Positions 22,948 to 32,061 of a stretch of DNA of 52,127 nt are shown here, piece by piece. The position numbers and the translations under genes are program-made. The stretch comes from Peribolospora baueri (taxonomy: Eukaryota; Basidiomycota; Peribolosporomycetes; Peribolosporales; Peribolosporaceae). How positions within the stretch are numbered: position 1 is the first letter of the stretch; every line of letters starts with the position of its first letter. Where the stretch lies: the NCBI GenBank assembly GCA_029717555.1, contig JAMDHS010000119.1, positions 1 to 52,127 of the forward strand. Direction: 5' to 3'. The notes below the pieces were generated by a model. It was not told the DNA's origin. It worked only from the letters and a program-made list of their open reading frames with translations, and searched no databases.

Positions 22948-24713
22948 ATGCCCGGCGGCATACACGAGCGCCTCCGCGCCTCCCTGCCCACCTGCTCCGA
23001 GCATGGACGTGGCGGCCTCTTCCACGTCGAGTGGTGGTCGTGGTGGTACCTGGCGGATTGGTTAGCGTCGTCGTTCTGCGCATGCGCTGACCTTCTTCTT
23101 CATCAGACAATTTCTTGAGGATGTTGGCCTAAACTGAATCGTCTGTTTCGCTTTCTCATTCAACCTCCACGCAACCGAACACATTTTCCAGGCTCTTCAC
23201 CTTCGTCCTCTTCGCCCTCCGCTACTATGTCAGCACCAAGCCGCCCTTCGAACAGGACTTTCGGACGGTGAGGCAGGTTCTGGGAAATTGCTCTCGGACC
23301 CTTGGAACGAAGACGGAGGGCCGAGGTTCTGGCGCGCAGGAGCGGTTCATCCAGAGGAGCAGGTTGACGATCGGAACGCACTCACCTTTCCGTCTTTCTC
23401 TTTCCTTGACACCTCGTGGGCCACTTGCTCTCCCACCCAGGATGACCCTTCCATTTCCCACCCCACCCATGTCCATCACCAAACGTGAGCCTCTTAAGAC
23501 TTTATTTGTTCCTAGCGCTTGCCTTCACTGTGTCTCACCCTTCTCCGACCTGCTGCGCCCTCTCAGCGTCCCTAAGGAACTCAACATGGTCCTCATCTTC
23601 TACATCCCACTGGCCATCGCCGTTCTGTTTGGATTAGCTCGGAAGAGCTTCAAAGAGATGCACCATGGAGTGCTCACCCTTTGGGCTGCTAAGTGAGTCT
23701 GTTTGAAGCCTGGGACAAGGATATGGGTCTGACCGCCCGACTACTTCGACGTTATTCCTCCGTACATCCAATCCGCGCGTCATGCACAGCAACCTGATGG
23801 CCCTCATCGCAGAATCGACCAAGAATCGCGTTGGCCGACTTCGCCCGGATTTCCTTGCTCGCTGCCAGTATTCCGACTCGCTCTCCGCCTGCACGGGACC
23901 GGCCGATTTGGTCACCGACGGCCGCAAGTCATTCCCCTCCGGCCACTCCGCCTCGGCGTTTGCCGGCATGGGCTTCCTCGTGCTCCTGATTGCCGGAAAG
24001 ACGGGCGCTTGGGCGGTGGGGAGGAGGATGAGCAAGGGCGCCAGGCTATGGGCCATCGGCGCTAGCTTGGTGCCGCTGTTCTTGAGCGGCTGGGGTATGT
24101 CCGTTCTGTCAGCGTCGTTTCCCCGTCGCTCTCCGTCGCTTTCCCTCCTTTTTCCGGCTGACTACATCTGTATCTCATTCTCTGTCATCCCGCTTCGCAG
24201 TTGCCATAAGTCGCGTCGAAGGTGAGCGGCCCTCTGTCCGGTAGAGCGAGAAGCGAACGAAAAGATGCTATTTTGACTTCGTGGCCTGAATAAACTTGAC
24301 ACTTTCATGGATTTTCTCTCCTTCTGCCTACCCGCCCCGTTATTTCCATGCGTTTCAGACCGCATGCACCATCCTACAGACGTTCTTGCGTGAGCGCTTC
24401 TTCCCTCCGCCATTGACTCGCATGTGCTTAGCGCTATGCCCCCCTGTCGATCTGACCCGTCTCTCGTCCCCACTTTGTGTCCTCACCCTAAAGCGGCTCG
24501 ACGATAGGCCTCCTCTGCGCGCTGGCCGTCTACCTAGTCTACTACCCCAACCCTTTCTCCAACGCCAACTTTGCCGTCATGCACCGCCCGAGGAACGTGT
24601 ACGGCGACGTGGCGGGCGAGAGAAGTGTCGACGTGCGCGGCGACGAGGAGGACGAGATGGAGTTGGGCGGGAGGAGGGGGGGGTATATCCGCGTCGCCGA
24701 TGAGGAGGCGTGA
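22948..24713 (+). CDS. PAP2-type lipid phosphate phosphatase (DPP1/LPP-like)
   Basis: Integral membrane phosphatase acting on phosphatidic acid, diacylglycerol pyrophosphate or related lipids. All three PAP2 signatures are present: KNRVGRLRPDF (about 23820-23855), FPSGHSASAF (23930-23960), and SRVEDRMHHPTDV, assembled from a 21-base exon (about 24201-24221) and the next exon at 24358-24390. The catalytic His lies in motif 3 and the proton-donor His in motif 2. Hydrophobic spans include FTFVLFALRYYV, MVLIFYIPLAIAVLFGLA, GMGFLVLLIAG, LWAIGASLVPLFLSGW and TIGLLCALAVYLVYY, fitting six transmembrane helices. The C-terminal tail (GERSVDVRGDEEDEMELGG) is charged and cytosolic. The start at 22948 (MPGGIHERLRAS) lies just after an acceptor-like CCACAG, so a 5' leader intron or an earlier coding exon is possible. 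The terminal exon ends at TGA 24711-24713. Confidence 0.88.
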
Positions 24714-25261
24714 CGGGAGAGTAAGAAGGGGAAGAGGGGGAGGAAGGCGGGTTTTCTGGTGCGGCGCATCGCACGCCGCCGTTCCTTCTTTCCTCCCTCG
24801 AGCGGGGCTAGCACGCAACGCAACGCCCATTCGCATCCAGAGAAGAAATAAAGACACCGTGTTTGCAGACGATGGATGGAGCTCAAGGACGGGCGAGAGG
24901 GAGACCAAGAAAACAAGAAAGAAAGAAAGAAAGAAGAATAAAAAAGGGGGGAGGTGGGGCAGGAAGAGAGAAAGTGCGGGTGTTTGCGGAAGCGAGGGGA
25001 AAGGGAAAAGGCGACGGGACGCGGTGCGTGAGGCGACCACGTGTATTCCCTAGTCGCTGGGAAGATCTACGCGTGGCCAGGTGAGCAAGTAAGAACGAAG
25101 AGGTGCAACCACCCTCCCGCCCTGGTTGGTTGGCTGACTGTCTGACTGACGGACCGACTGAAGGACCGGCCGACTGGCTGACGAGACGATTCGCCCGATC
25201 CAGCGGGCTCGGCACGATAGACGTACGCCACCGCCGGTGCCTTGCCTTTTTTTTTTTCCCT
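24714..25261. other. Convergent intergenic region, purine-rich
   Basis: Holds an AGAA/GAAA-rich run (about 24895-24945) and a series of GACTG/GACGG units around 25130-25185. Both flanking genes end here. No coding region was recognised. Confidence 0.45.
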
Positions 25262-26525
25262 TTAAACAAAAGCTTGGCCGTACTTTTCGTCAATGCGACG
25301 GAAGCGGACCTCCTCCGCGCGTGCGTTCATGACGGCGACGGTGATGAGGAAGAGGGATGCTTGGATGGCTCCAAAGCCAAAGACCTGCGTCGCAGAGATG
25401 AGCCACAGATGAGACGCATAGTAAGCAAGCAAGTACGGTCAGATGAAGCGGCGTGGACTTCTCCTGCTCTTTCTTTTCAGTCACGCTCACCGAACTGATG
25501 GACGAGACGCGAGTCAGACAAGACAGGCCGGGGAGGGTGAGCAAGACACGATGTTGTCAGAAAAGACCCAAAAACCCGACAAAAAAGGCAAATGTCGGCC
25601 TGCGCCTTCGTTCCGGTCGGTCGGCGCCGCGCTGGAGGGGTCGGTCAGGCTCACCTGAACACGTTGTTCAGCGTGTAATCGGCCGCAGCGGTGATCTGGT
25701 TGACGCAGCCGGGGGCCATCATAGCGGCCATGGGCTGTGCGCAGAAGCCGGCGAGGGTGGTGAAAGCGCCTGCGGTGGTTGCGTTGAAGTATCCGCAACA
25801 GGAAAGCTGGCAGAGGGCAAGCGGAAGCGGAAAGGGGCTGTCGAAGTGAGGATCGAAAGAGGGGGGTAGACGGTTGAGAAGCGCGGGAGCGTACCTTGTC
25901 CTGAAGGCCTTGCTGGACCTCTGGCGTGGCTAGGACCCACAGATTGAAGTAATCGGACCGCTCAGTGAGGGTGAAGACCCAGACGATGCAGCTGTGCGTC
26001 AAGAAGGGGGAGAGAGAGTCGATTCAACGGCTGATCCTTCTCTGACGCCGTGGAACGGACGACGACCCACCCGACGACAACAGTGGCGAGAGCGACGGCG
26101 ATGAGGCTGATGTTGAAGGCGAAGAAGACGGCGCGGTGGCGGTAGAGGGCGATGGCGGCGAGAGAGAGGAGCCAGGAGGCGAGGACGAGGGAACCGAGGA
26201 CGAGTCCATCTGGTCGGAGAAGGGCGGAAGCGAGCCATTTCATGATCGATTCAATACGGAAGGCTTGGACGGGACGACGCTCTCACCTGTCAAGAACCTG
26301 TGAGGAAGGACAAACTTGAGTTGAACGCCGATGCGCTGCTCCGACTCCCACACGAGGGGTACGACGATGAGGATGACTGCGGAGGTAAAGTATAGCTGTG
26401 GGAGCGGCCAGAGTCGGGGTGCAATGAGCGCAGAGGCTGCTGGGCATTTATCATTCTCTTGGCGGGAGAGACTCACAAAGTCGAGAAAGGACCAAACGGC
26501 GAGGAGCCTACGGGAGATTCCCATT
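25262..26525 (-). CDS. Tetraspanin-like membrane protein
   Basis: Four-pass membrane scaffold protein. The start at 26525 gives MGISRRLLAVWSFLDF; after an intron TM1 follows, YFTSAVILIVVPLVW (about 26350-26400). Later exons give GLVLGSLVLASWLLSLAAIALYRHRAVFFAFNISLIAVALATVVVG (TM2 and TM3, 26080-26220) and CIVWVFTLTERSDYFNLW (25920-25995). An extracellular loop carries the hallmark LSCCGYF (about 25790-25810) with further cysteines in GFCAQP and APGCVNQ. TM4 is FGAIQASLFLITVAVMNA (25320-25385), and the tail EVRFRRIDEKYGQAFV ends at the stop 25262-25264. CCG plus two later cysteines fits the tetraspanin large loop. Fungal tetraspanins such as Pls1 act in penetration and polarised growth; which paralogue this is cannot be said. 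It is convergent with the PAP2 gene. Confidence 0.8.
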
Positions 26526-27129
26526 TTGGGGAGGGACGGGAAAGAGCGTGAGGAGGCGGTGAGCGGTCCAGCGCGCCCGCGGTCTTGGGAGAGAGGGAGG
26601 GTGCCCGTCAAGGGCGACACTGAGGGAAAGCAAGCAAAAAATGCAAGGAGAAGGAAGAGAGCAGGCACAGCCTGCGAGAACGAGAGCTGCGAGGAAGAAA
26701 GGAGGACGGAGGGATGGATGGATGGATGGAGGACGTGGGGGAAGAGAAGAGACACGGGCTTGGTTGGTATTTCTCAGTTCTTAGCTATCCATCCCATCTC
26801 TGCGCTCTGTCTATCTGTCTGTCTGTCGGTCGATGAATGACAACAACGCGAATGGAAGGGGGACGTGCGCGGTCCGGTTGCTATGGCAAGAAAGGTCTGC
26901 GACCCGACCGCCGGCCGTGATCAACGCTCGGGCCCGTCGTCGTCGTCGGAGCCCCAGCTGCGGTTGGCAGCGACTGCGGCGACGGACATACTAAGTTAGC
27001 TACATACGACCTCCAGCTCTGCCTGCGGCAAGTCGTGCCTCAGGAATGGACCCTGTTCGACTGCGGCCTGCAACGTCATGTTGTCTACCGAGAACATCAA
27101 GACCAAGCGTCCCTTCGCGAAGTTGGATT
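26526..27129. other. Tetraspanin upstream region
   Basis: Contains an ATGG tetramer run (about 26712-26731) and a CTGT/CTAT run near 26808-26830. No gene was recognised in this stretch. Confidence 0.45.
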
Positions 27130-27350
27130 GCCTTTTTTTAGGGGCACCCGGACCGGGCGAGGCGGCTGAAGAACTTGGGCGTCGCGCTATAAACACGCTT
27201 CGAACGCCTCGGGCAACGTAGACGACCTTGAGGCTTGTATCTCGATGGGACGGCTAGCGGTCGACCTGGTGCCCGAGGTACATCCGGACCGAGCAGAGGG
27301 TCTCAATTACTTGGGACGTGCGCTAAGAACACGCTTCAATAGCATCGGCA
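27130..27350 (+). pseudogene. Relic of a TPR-repeat (kinesin-light-chain/CHAT-type) gene
   Basis: Two consecutive TPR-like units are readable: HPDRARRLKNLGVAL, a stop codon, TRFERLGN, then VDDLEACISMGRLAVDLVPE followed by VHPDRAEGLNYLGRALRTRF. The repeated HPDR-LxxLGxALxTRFxxxG pattern is that of the large TPR families common in agaricomycete genomes, often joined to CHAT or NACHT domains. An in-frame stop lies between the units and no start, upstream repeats or downstream domain was found, so it is a degraded remnant of a larger gene. Confidence 0.6.
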
Positions 27351-27989
27351 GACGAGCAAAGCGAGAAGACGAGCAGACGAGATGAGAAAAGGCCGCGGGC
27401 GCGACGAACAGGAGCGCAAGGGGAAAAAGACGATCCCGTACGCGGACTCACTCCAGATCGAATGCCAAGAGCGCTGGAAGCGTGGACGTCGTTGACGTCG
27501 GATTCCATCCTCAGACGGAGTGTCAATACGTTGTCGCTCGAGGAGGGAAGAAAGCGCTGTGACCTTGGTGCGAAGCGGGCGGAGAAGGCGGTGCACGCGG
27601 GATAGAGGGAGAACGAGAACGAGAGCGAGAGCGCGATGAAGGAAACGAGAGCGCGGAAAGAGAGGATAGCGAACGAGGTGAGGTGACTTTAGGAGGGAGC
27701 GGTTGAGAGGCGAGGGGGTCGGTGCACGTCCGGAGGCGTTTAGCGGGAGTGAGGAAGAGGGAGGCTGCTATTCCGGCGTGGGAGGGTTCGCTACCAAGAC
27801 CGTGGGTGGAGTACGGCACAATCCGCCTCCTCCTCTTCCTTCACTTCTTTCACGTACGGTGGACGGAGCCAAGCGAGGTGCTTCAGCCGGGGCATCTTCG
27901 TTTACTGGGGCTGGCAGGTACGGAATTTCTACTGGTCCCGGAACTGGTACGAGCGCTGAGGCCAGGGAAGGAGGAGCGCAACGGGCACT

Positions 27990-28619
27990 TTGGCCTCCTC
28001 GGTCGCTGGACCCTCTTCTTCGCCTTTTCAACACCCCTACACCTCCGACGACCGACGCCCTTCCTCCTTCGGCCCAAATGGAAACCGCCACGTTATCTTC
28101 TACAACTCCTCTTCTCTTTCTTCCTCGTCTACGGTTACGACTACAAACAACAACAAGACGCCGCAGAGCCCTCTCCACTGTCCTCCTGACCGCACTTCGT
28201 CCGTCCCCCTTCCAATTCCGGCACCGGATTTGACTCGTCCAGCGAACGAACTGAACAAGAAAATCAGGGGCGTCGTTGACGCGTTTCGGAACGTTCTGGA
28301 GGTATGCTATCGGAGTGAAAAGGGCTTGACATCCTCCCATATTCATGGCGTAGCGGGTATGGAGACGGGGACTGTGAGGTGCCTTCCCTCCCTGGCCACG
28401 CTTGCGGCCCAGGTAGTAGGCTCCCACTTCGAAACCAACCTTGTTCCTTCTCCGGAATCTGATACTGAGGGGGAACACTGCGGTAAAGGGGCGGCGATGC
28501 GGGGAGCATCGCACACGGAAGACGAGTCGATGCAGCGGGGTCAAGGAAGATCAAGGCAACAAGGTATCAAGGTGAACAAGGCTAGGAACATGGACAAAGA
28601 GACAAGGACGGGGAGCTAG
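27990..28619 (+). CDS. Hypothetical protein, 5' part, split by an opposite-strand gene?
   Basis: An open stretch with protein-like composition: a Ser/Pro/Asn-rich part (FGPNGNRHVIFYNSSSLSS) and then a helical segment, LTRPANELNKKIRGVVDAFRNVLEVCYRSEKG, followed by CLPSLATLAAQVVGSHFETNL and an acidic stretch, ESDTEGE. It is not recognised. It has no clear ATG; the upstream frame is open from about 27961, so an upstream exon is likely. A second frame at 27703-28000 (SLLSRTVDGAKRGASAGASS) may supply it. Possible phase-0 donor GTGAAC lies near 28571. It may continue in the exons at 30563-31357, across the phosphotransferase gene. The fit is tentative. Confidence 0.4.
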   Translation: MASSVAGPSSSPFQHPYTSDDRRPSSFGPNGNRHVIFYNSSSLSSSSTVTTTNNNKTPQSPLHCPPDRTSSVPLPIPAPDLTRPANELNKKIRGVVDAFRNVLEVCYRSEKGLTSSHIHGVAGMETGTVRCLPSLATLAAQVVGSHFETNLVPSPESDTEGEHCGKGAAMRGASHTEDESMQRGQGRSRQQGIKVNKARNMDKETRTGS

Positions 28620-28782
28620 AGCTAGGTACCAGAACACGGGAGCTAGGAACTATGGAACATGCTCATGAAGGTGATGATGGTCCTGATGAGACAGTGAGCG
28701 ACGACCGCGGGTAGTGCAACTGCGGCACGCGGGTCTTGGACGGGCTTCAGGAGGGTGCGACGACGCGACGCGTTACAGACGC

Positions 28783-29843
28783 CTACCTTCCCCAGGACAG
28801 GATAGGGAGATGCCCAATACGCTGCACCGCTTGGTCGTAAATTTTTCGAGCCTCTTCGTCGGTGAGCAGTCGTGACGGCAGCGCCCATGTCAGCGCCATC
28901 GCAGCCTCCATCTCGGGGCACCTCGGCATTCTTTCCGCCAACATCCTGACCCAATCCGACGGCCCGTCGCCCACAGTAGTGATCAGTTTGCAGCGCTCCC
29001 ACCAAGCAGGCAGGAACCCGCTAACTTCCCAGTCCAGGATGCAGGAAATCGATTTGGACTCCTGGTCGAACTGAATGTTGTACGGCCCGAGGTCGCCGTG
29101 GGTCATGACGAAGCGCGTACGATCCTCCGGGTTCTTCTCCAGATGCCTAGCGTGCAGCTCCCTCACAACCGCAGCAGTCTCCGCATCGACGCCGGCAAAG
29201 ACAATCATCTGGTTCAGAAGTTGATCGCCTGATTGTCGCCAGTGAAGCGAAGAAGTCGGTCTTCTTTTGTGAGGTACCCCTCTTGAAGAGGGCTGTCGTC
29301 GGGACTGCAGATCCTTCCTGACGTCAACTGCCTCACTTCGCGCAGATGCTTCCATGTTTCGTCGACAACGGCCCTCTTGCATCGCTCGTCCATGGATATC
29401 CACGGGTTCGGGTCGATAAGTTTGACGCCCTCCACTATTCCACTCGGATAAAGCTTGACGCCCTTGGCCTGCTTCATCAGAATGAAATGCCTCTTGGCCT
29501 TGTCGCTGTGCCATCTCAGAAGGGTGTCTGGCACGGGAACAGACGTCTTCGCCTTGATGTACTCGATGATCCCTTGCTCCGCGGGTGCCACCGTCGGCGA
29601 GGCCTTGAGGACGACCTGGCCATGGATTGAAAATACACACCGCGACGACGTACGATGGACGCACTCGACGTGGCGGCCCGCGAGCGGGTCGTACGCCTCG
29701 AGCTCGCGGATGAACGCTCCCCTCTCGGCCGGGTCTTTTGGGAAGAGATCCATGATGGACGGATCCGGGTCAGAGATGGTCGGGAGGGCGAACAAGATTT
29801 CGTCCGATCCAGGGAGCTCGTCGACTTGGTGAGGAGACTTCAT
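28783..29843 (-). CDS. APH-type phosphotransferase (aminoglycoside-phosphotransferase fold)
   Basis: Kinase-fold protein of the APH superfamily, which in fungi are mostly of unknown substrate. The start at 29843 (MKSPHQVDELPGSDE) is preferred over upstream ATGs because a TATA box lies at 29971-29977. The nucleotide-binding half has CVFSIHGQVVLKASPT (Lys contact), then a Glu helix, EQGIIEYIKAKTSVPVPDTL, and the hinge HFILMKQAKGVKL. The catalytic loop is FVMTHGDLGPYNIQFD (29060-29110), with the metal site CILDWEVSGFLPAWWE (29000-29045). The two halves lie in neighbouring frames that meet near 29215. Either an intron at 29209-29336 (donor GTGAGG, acceptor CAG) joins them, or a base is missing near the TTCTG at that point. 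The intron choice would drop LREVRQL, which looks coding. Confidence 0.75.
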
Positions 29844-29970
29844 GATTTGCCCAAGCGTTACCGGAGGTGGGGTGCTGGAAGACGATCGAGAGCTGAGGAC
29901 GGAATGCCACGGCCGGAAATGGACCGAGGTGGACGGGATGAACCTGGTTCGGCGGGCGTTAGCGAGGACC

Positions 29971-29977
29971 ATATATA
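29971..29977 (-). promoter_or_regulatory. TATA box of the phosphotransferase gene
   Basis: Minus strand TATATAT, about 127 bases before the ATG at 29843. Confidence 0.5.
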
Positions 29978-30562
29978 GCCTCAATGAAACGAGGTTACGG
30001 TTTGGAACGCCCATGATCACGTGGTCCTCGTAAAACTCGAACAATAAACATGTCAGGGAGGACTTCCCTACTCAGGTCGGATCACGAGCGAGGGACGGAG
30101 GATGGAATGGAGGTCCACCGGAAGTCGACGCAAAGCAAGGAGCAGGCAAATCGGGGACAGGGAAGAGGACAGGAACGAGGATGGGGCGGAGGCTGGGACA
30201 GAGGTGCTGATGCTGGACGGGGAACGTTGGAGGAAACCTGAGCGGTGACAAAAGTATTCTTAGCTTGGGGAGGAAAGATGCGGACGACACACACACACAC
30301 ATGCGAAGAGCTCGATCGCCCACCGTTAAAAGCCAACATTTTAAGAAGGCACTTTGAATGCATATAAAGTACATAGATTGGTAGAGGAATAATAGAAGAC
30401 CATGAAAGCGAAATCCGAAGCAAAAGCAAGAGAGAAAAAGCAGAGTTATAAGCGTTTGAAGTTTGGGCGGATAAATTTTGTTTTTGTAATGGTTGCGTGT
30501 AACACGCGGGTCGTTTCGGTGCTGTGATGAACGTCCGCCGATTGACGTCGTGTACGAAGTAG

Positions 30563-31357
30563 TGGTATGAGGCTGTTCCTGCTCACTATCGAGGGTGAGT
30601 TCGTTTCCTTTCCCACCGTTTGACCCTTTGGCCTATTTATTAACTTTCATCTCCCTTTTTCATCCTCGTTACGAATCTTTACTACGTTTTCTCAATTTTA
30701 AGTCCTGCTCTCGCCCATCACGCCATACATGTTATCACCGAACACTTGTCCTTCCCGCCGCCCGTCGGGCTGTTGGAGCACTTGCTCATTGCTTGCGTTT
30801 TGCATGGACTGGGCATCGGATTGGGTGAGTGGAAGCTCGGTGCCGTCGACATGCCACTTTCGCCCTGTCCGTCCGAATGCAAATGGGACCTACTTGTTCC
30901 GCATACCCCTTTCCGCTTGATGTCTCCCGATCGACAGCTCAGTACCCCCCCCAAATCCAAGTCTCCTCCGCTCGCCTCTAGCAAAAACGCATCCCATTCC
31001 CATCCTCCTCCAGCCACACATCTCCCAATCCTTCTTCCACCCTCCTTCATCCTCCAAATAAGGCCTCGACGACGCGCGTCCTCAAGCGCGCTCTGAGGTT
31101 GGGGTGGGTGGAGCTGGAGGGGGAAGTGAGAAGGAAACGGGCAGGAAGAGACGAGAAGGGAGAGTCGGAGACTGAAGCGGAAGGCGTGAGCGTTTTGAGC
31201 CACAGCAATGGCATGGTGAGCACCGTTGGGCCCACCCTCCTTCTTCTCTGGGTTCCTTTACAGACCCTCGCTTCCCTGCCTCCTTACTCATTCTTACCCT
31301 CATTTTCCAACTCCTTCCCTCCTGCCGTAGAACGTCTACGCCTGGCTCCTTAAATGA
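30563..31357 (+). CDS. Hypothetical protein, 3' exon group
   Basis: Exons inferred from splice sites and frame. Exon 30563-30594 follows an acceptor TAG and reads WYEAVPAHYR. Exon 30703-30824 follows ATTTTAAG and reads PALAHHAIHVITEHLSFPPP, then VGLLEHLLIACVLHGLGIG, with a hydrophobic segment. A later exon near 31060-31212 gives VLKRALRLGWVELEGEVRRK and SHSNGM before GTGAGC. A final 27-base exon at 31331-31357 reads NVYAWLLK and ends in TGA. The junction between the second and third exons could not be made to keep frame. An alternative phase-consistent reading of exon 2 exists but gives an unlikely Ser/Cys-rich peptide. The first exon starts with an acceptor, so coding sequence must lie upstream, possibly at 27990-28619. 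Confidence 0.4.
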
Positions 31358-32061
31358 TACCGTCCATAATAAAATGCTCCTGCTTTGTCGACCCGGTGTG
31401 CTTCAGACTACGACTCTCCCACCTCGCCCATCGTTGCCTGGTGAGACGGCGTCCAACCCGCGCCCCCGTCCCGTCCGAGTGTCCGACTGCGAGCTCAGCG
31501 GACGTCGGAGGCGAAGAACAGCGCGCAGGCGGGTGGGAGGGATGGAGACAAGGAGACTAATGGACTGGACCGACGTGAGGCGCGCTTCCGAGGCACGGCA
31601 GACGGTCGCCGCCAAGCGGCCTTCGAGGAGAGTGACGACCGAATGGCCGCCTTCTCGAGACTCTGACGGCAGCGTTCGCTCTGGACGGCATGGGGCACGC
31701 CCATCTATACTTACAGCTTGCGCTCCACTGCAGCGCCCATCTGGCCAGCCACGACCAATCCGATGGTTGATGAAGGAAAGAAGGAAGGATGTCACTCGAG
31801 CGCCCGCCGGACGCTCTCGCGAGGCCAAGCAAAAAACTCAAATGAGCGGCATTCGTAAGATCGTTACTGGGATTCGCTCGCTGTCCTACGGCGTGCGGGT
31901 GATGAGATGATGGTGCGAATGAGAGACGGAAGCGAAAGGTCGTAGGAGGGGAGATAGACTGCGGTTGGCTGCGGAGTGAGGGAAATCCGAGCGCGGTGAT
32001 CGGAGTTGGCGCACGGTCGTCTCGTAGTGGTCCCTCCTTTCTCTCCAACGGCCAGGCCAAT
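31358..32061. other. Upstream region of ABP1
   Basis: No recognisable coding motif. Long open frames here overlap on both strands and have arginine- and serine-rich, shadow-like composition. Confidence 0.4.

Noticed and set aside
27768-28544. 258-residue minus-strand frame
   Set aside because: Arg-rich, without recognisable motif, opposite sequence with more protein-like content on the plus strand.
31403-31910. Frames of 141-178 residues on both strands upstream of ABP1
   Set aside because: Compositionally biased and overlapping each other; no splice signals or motif.
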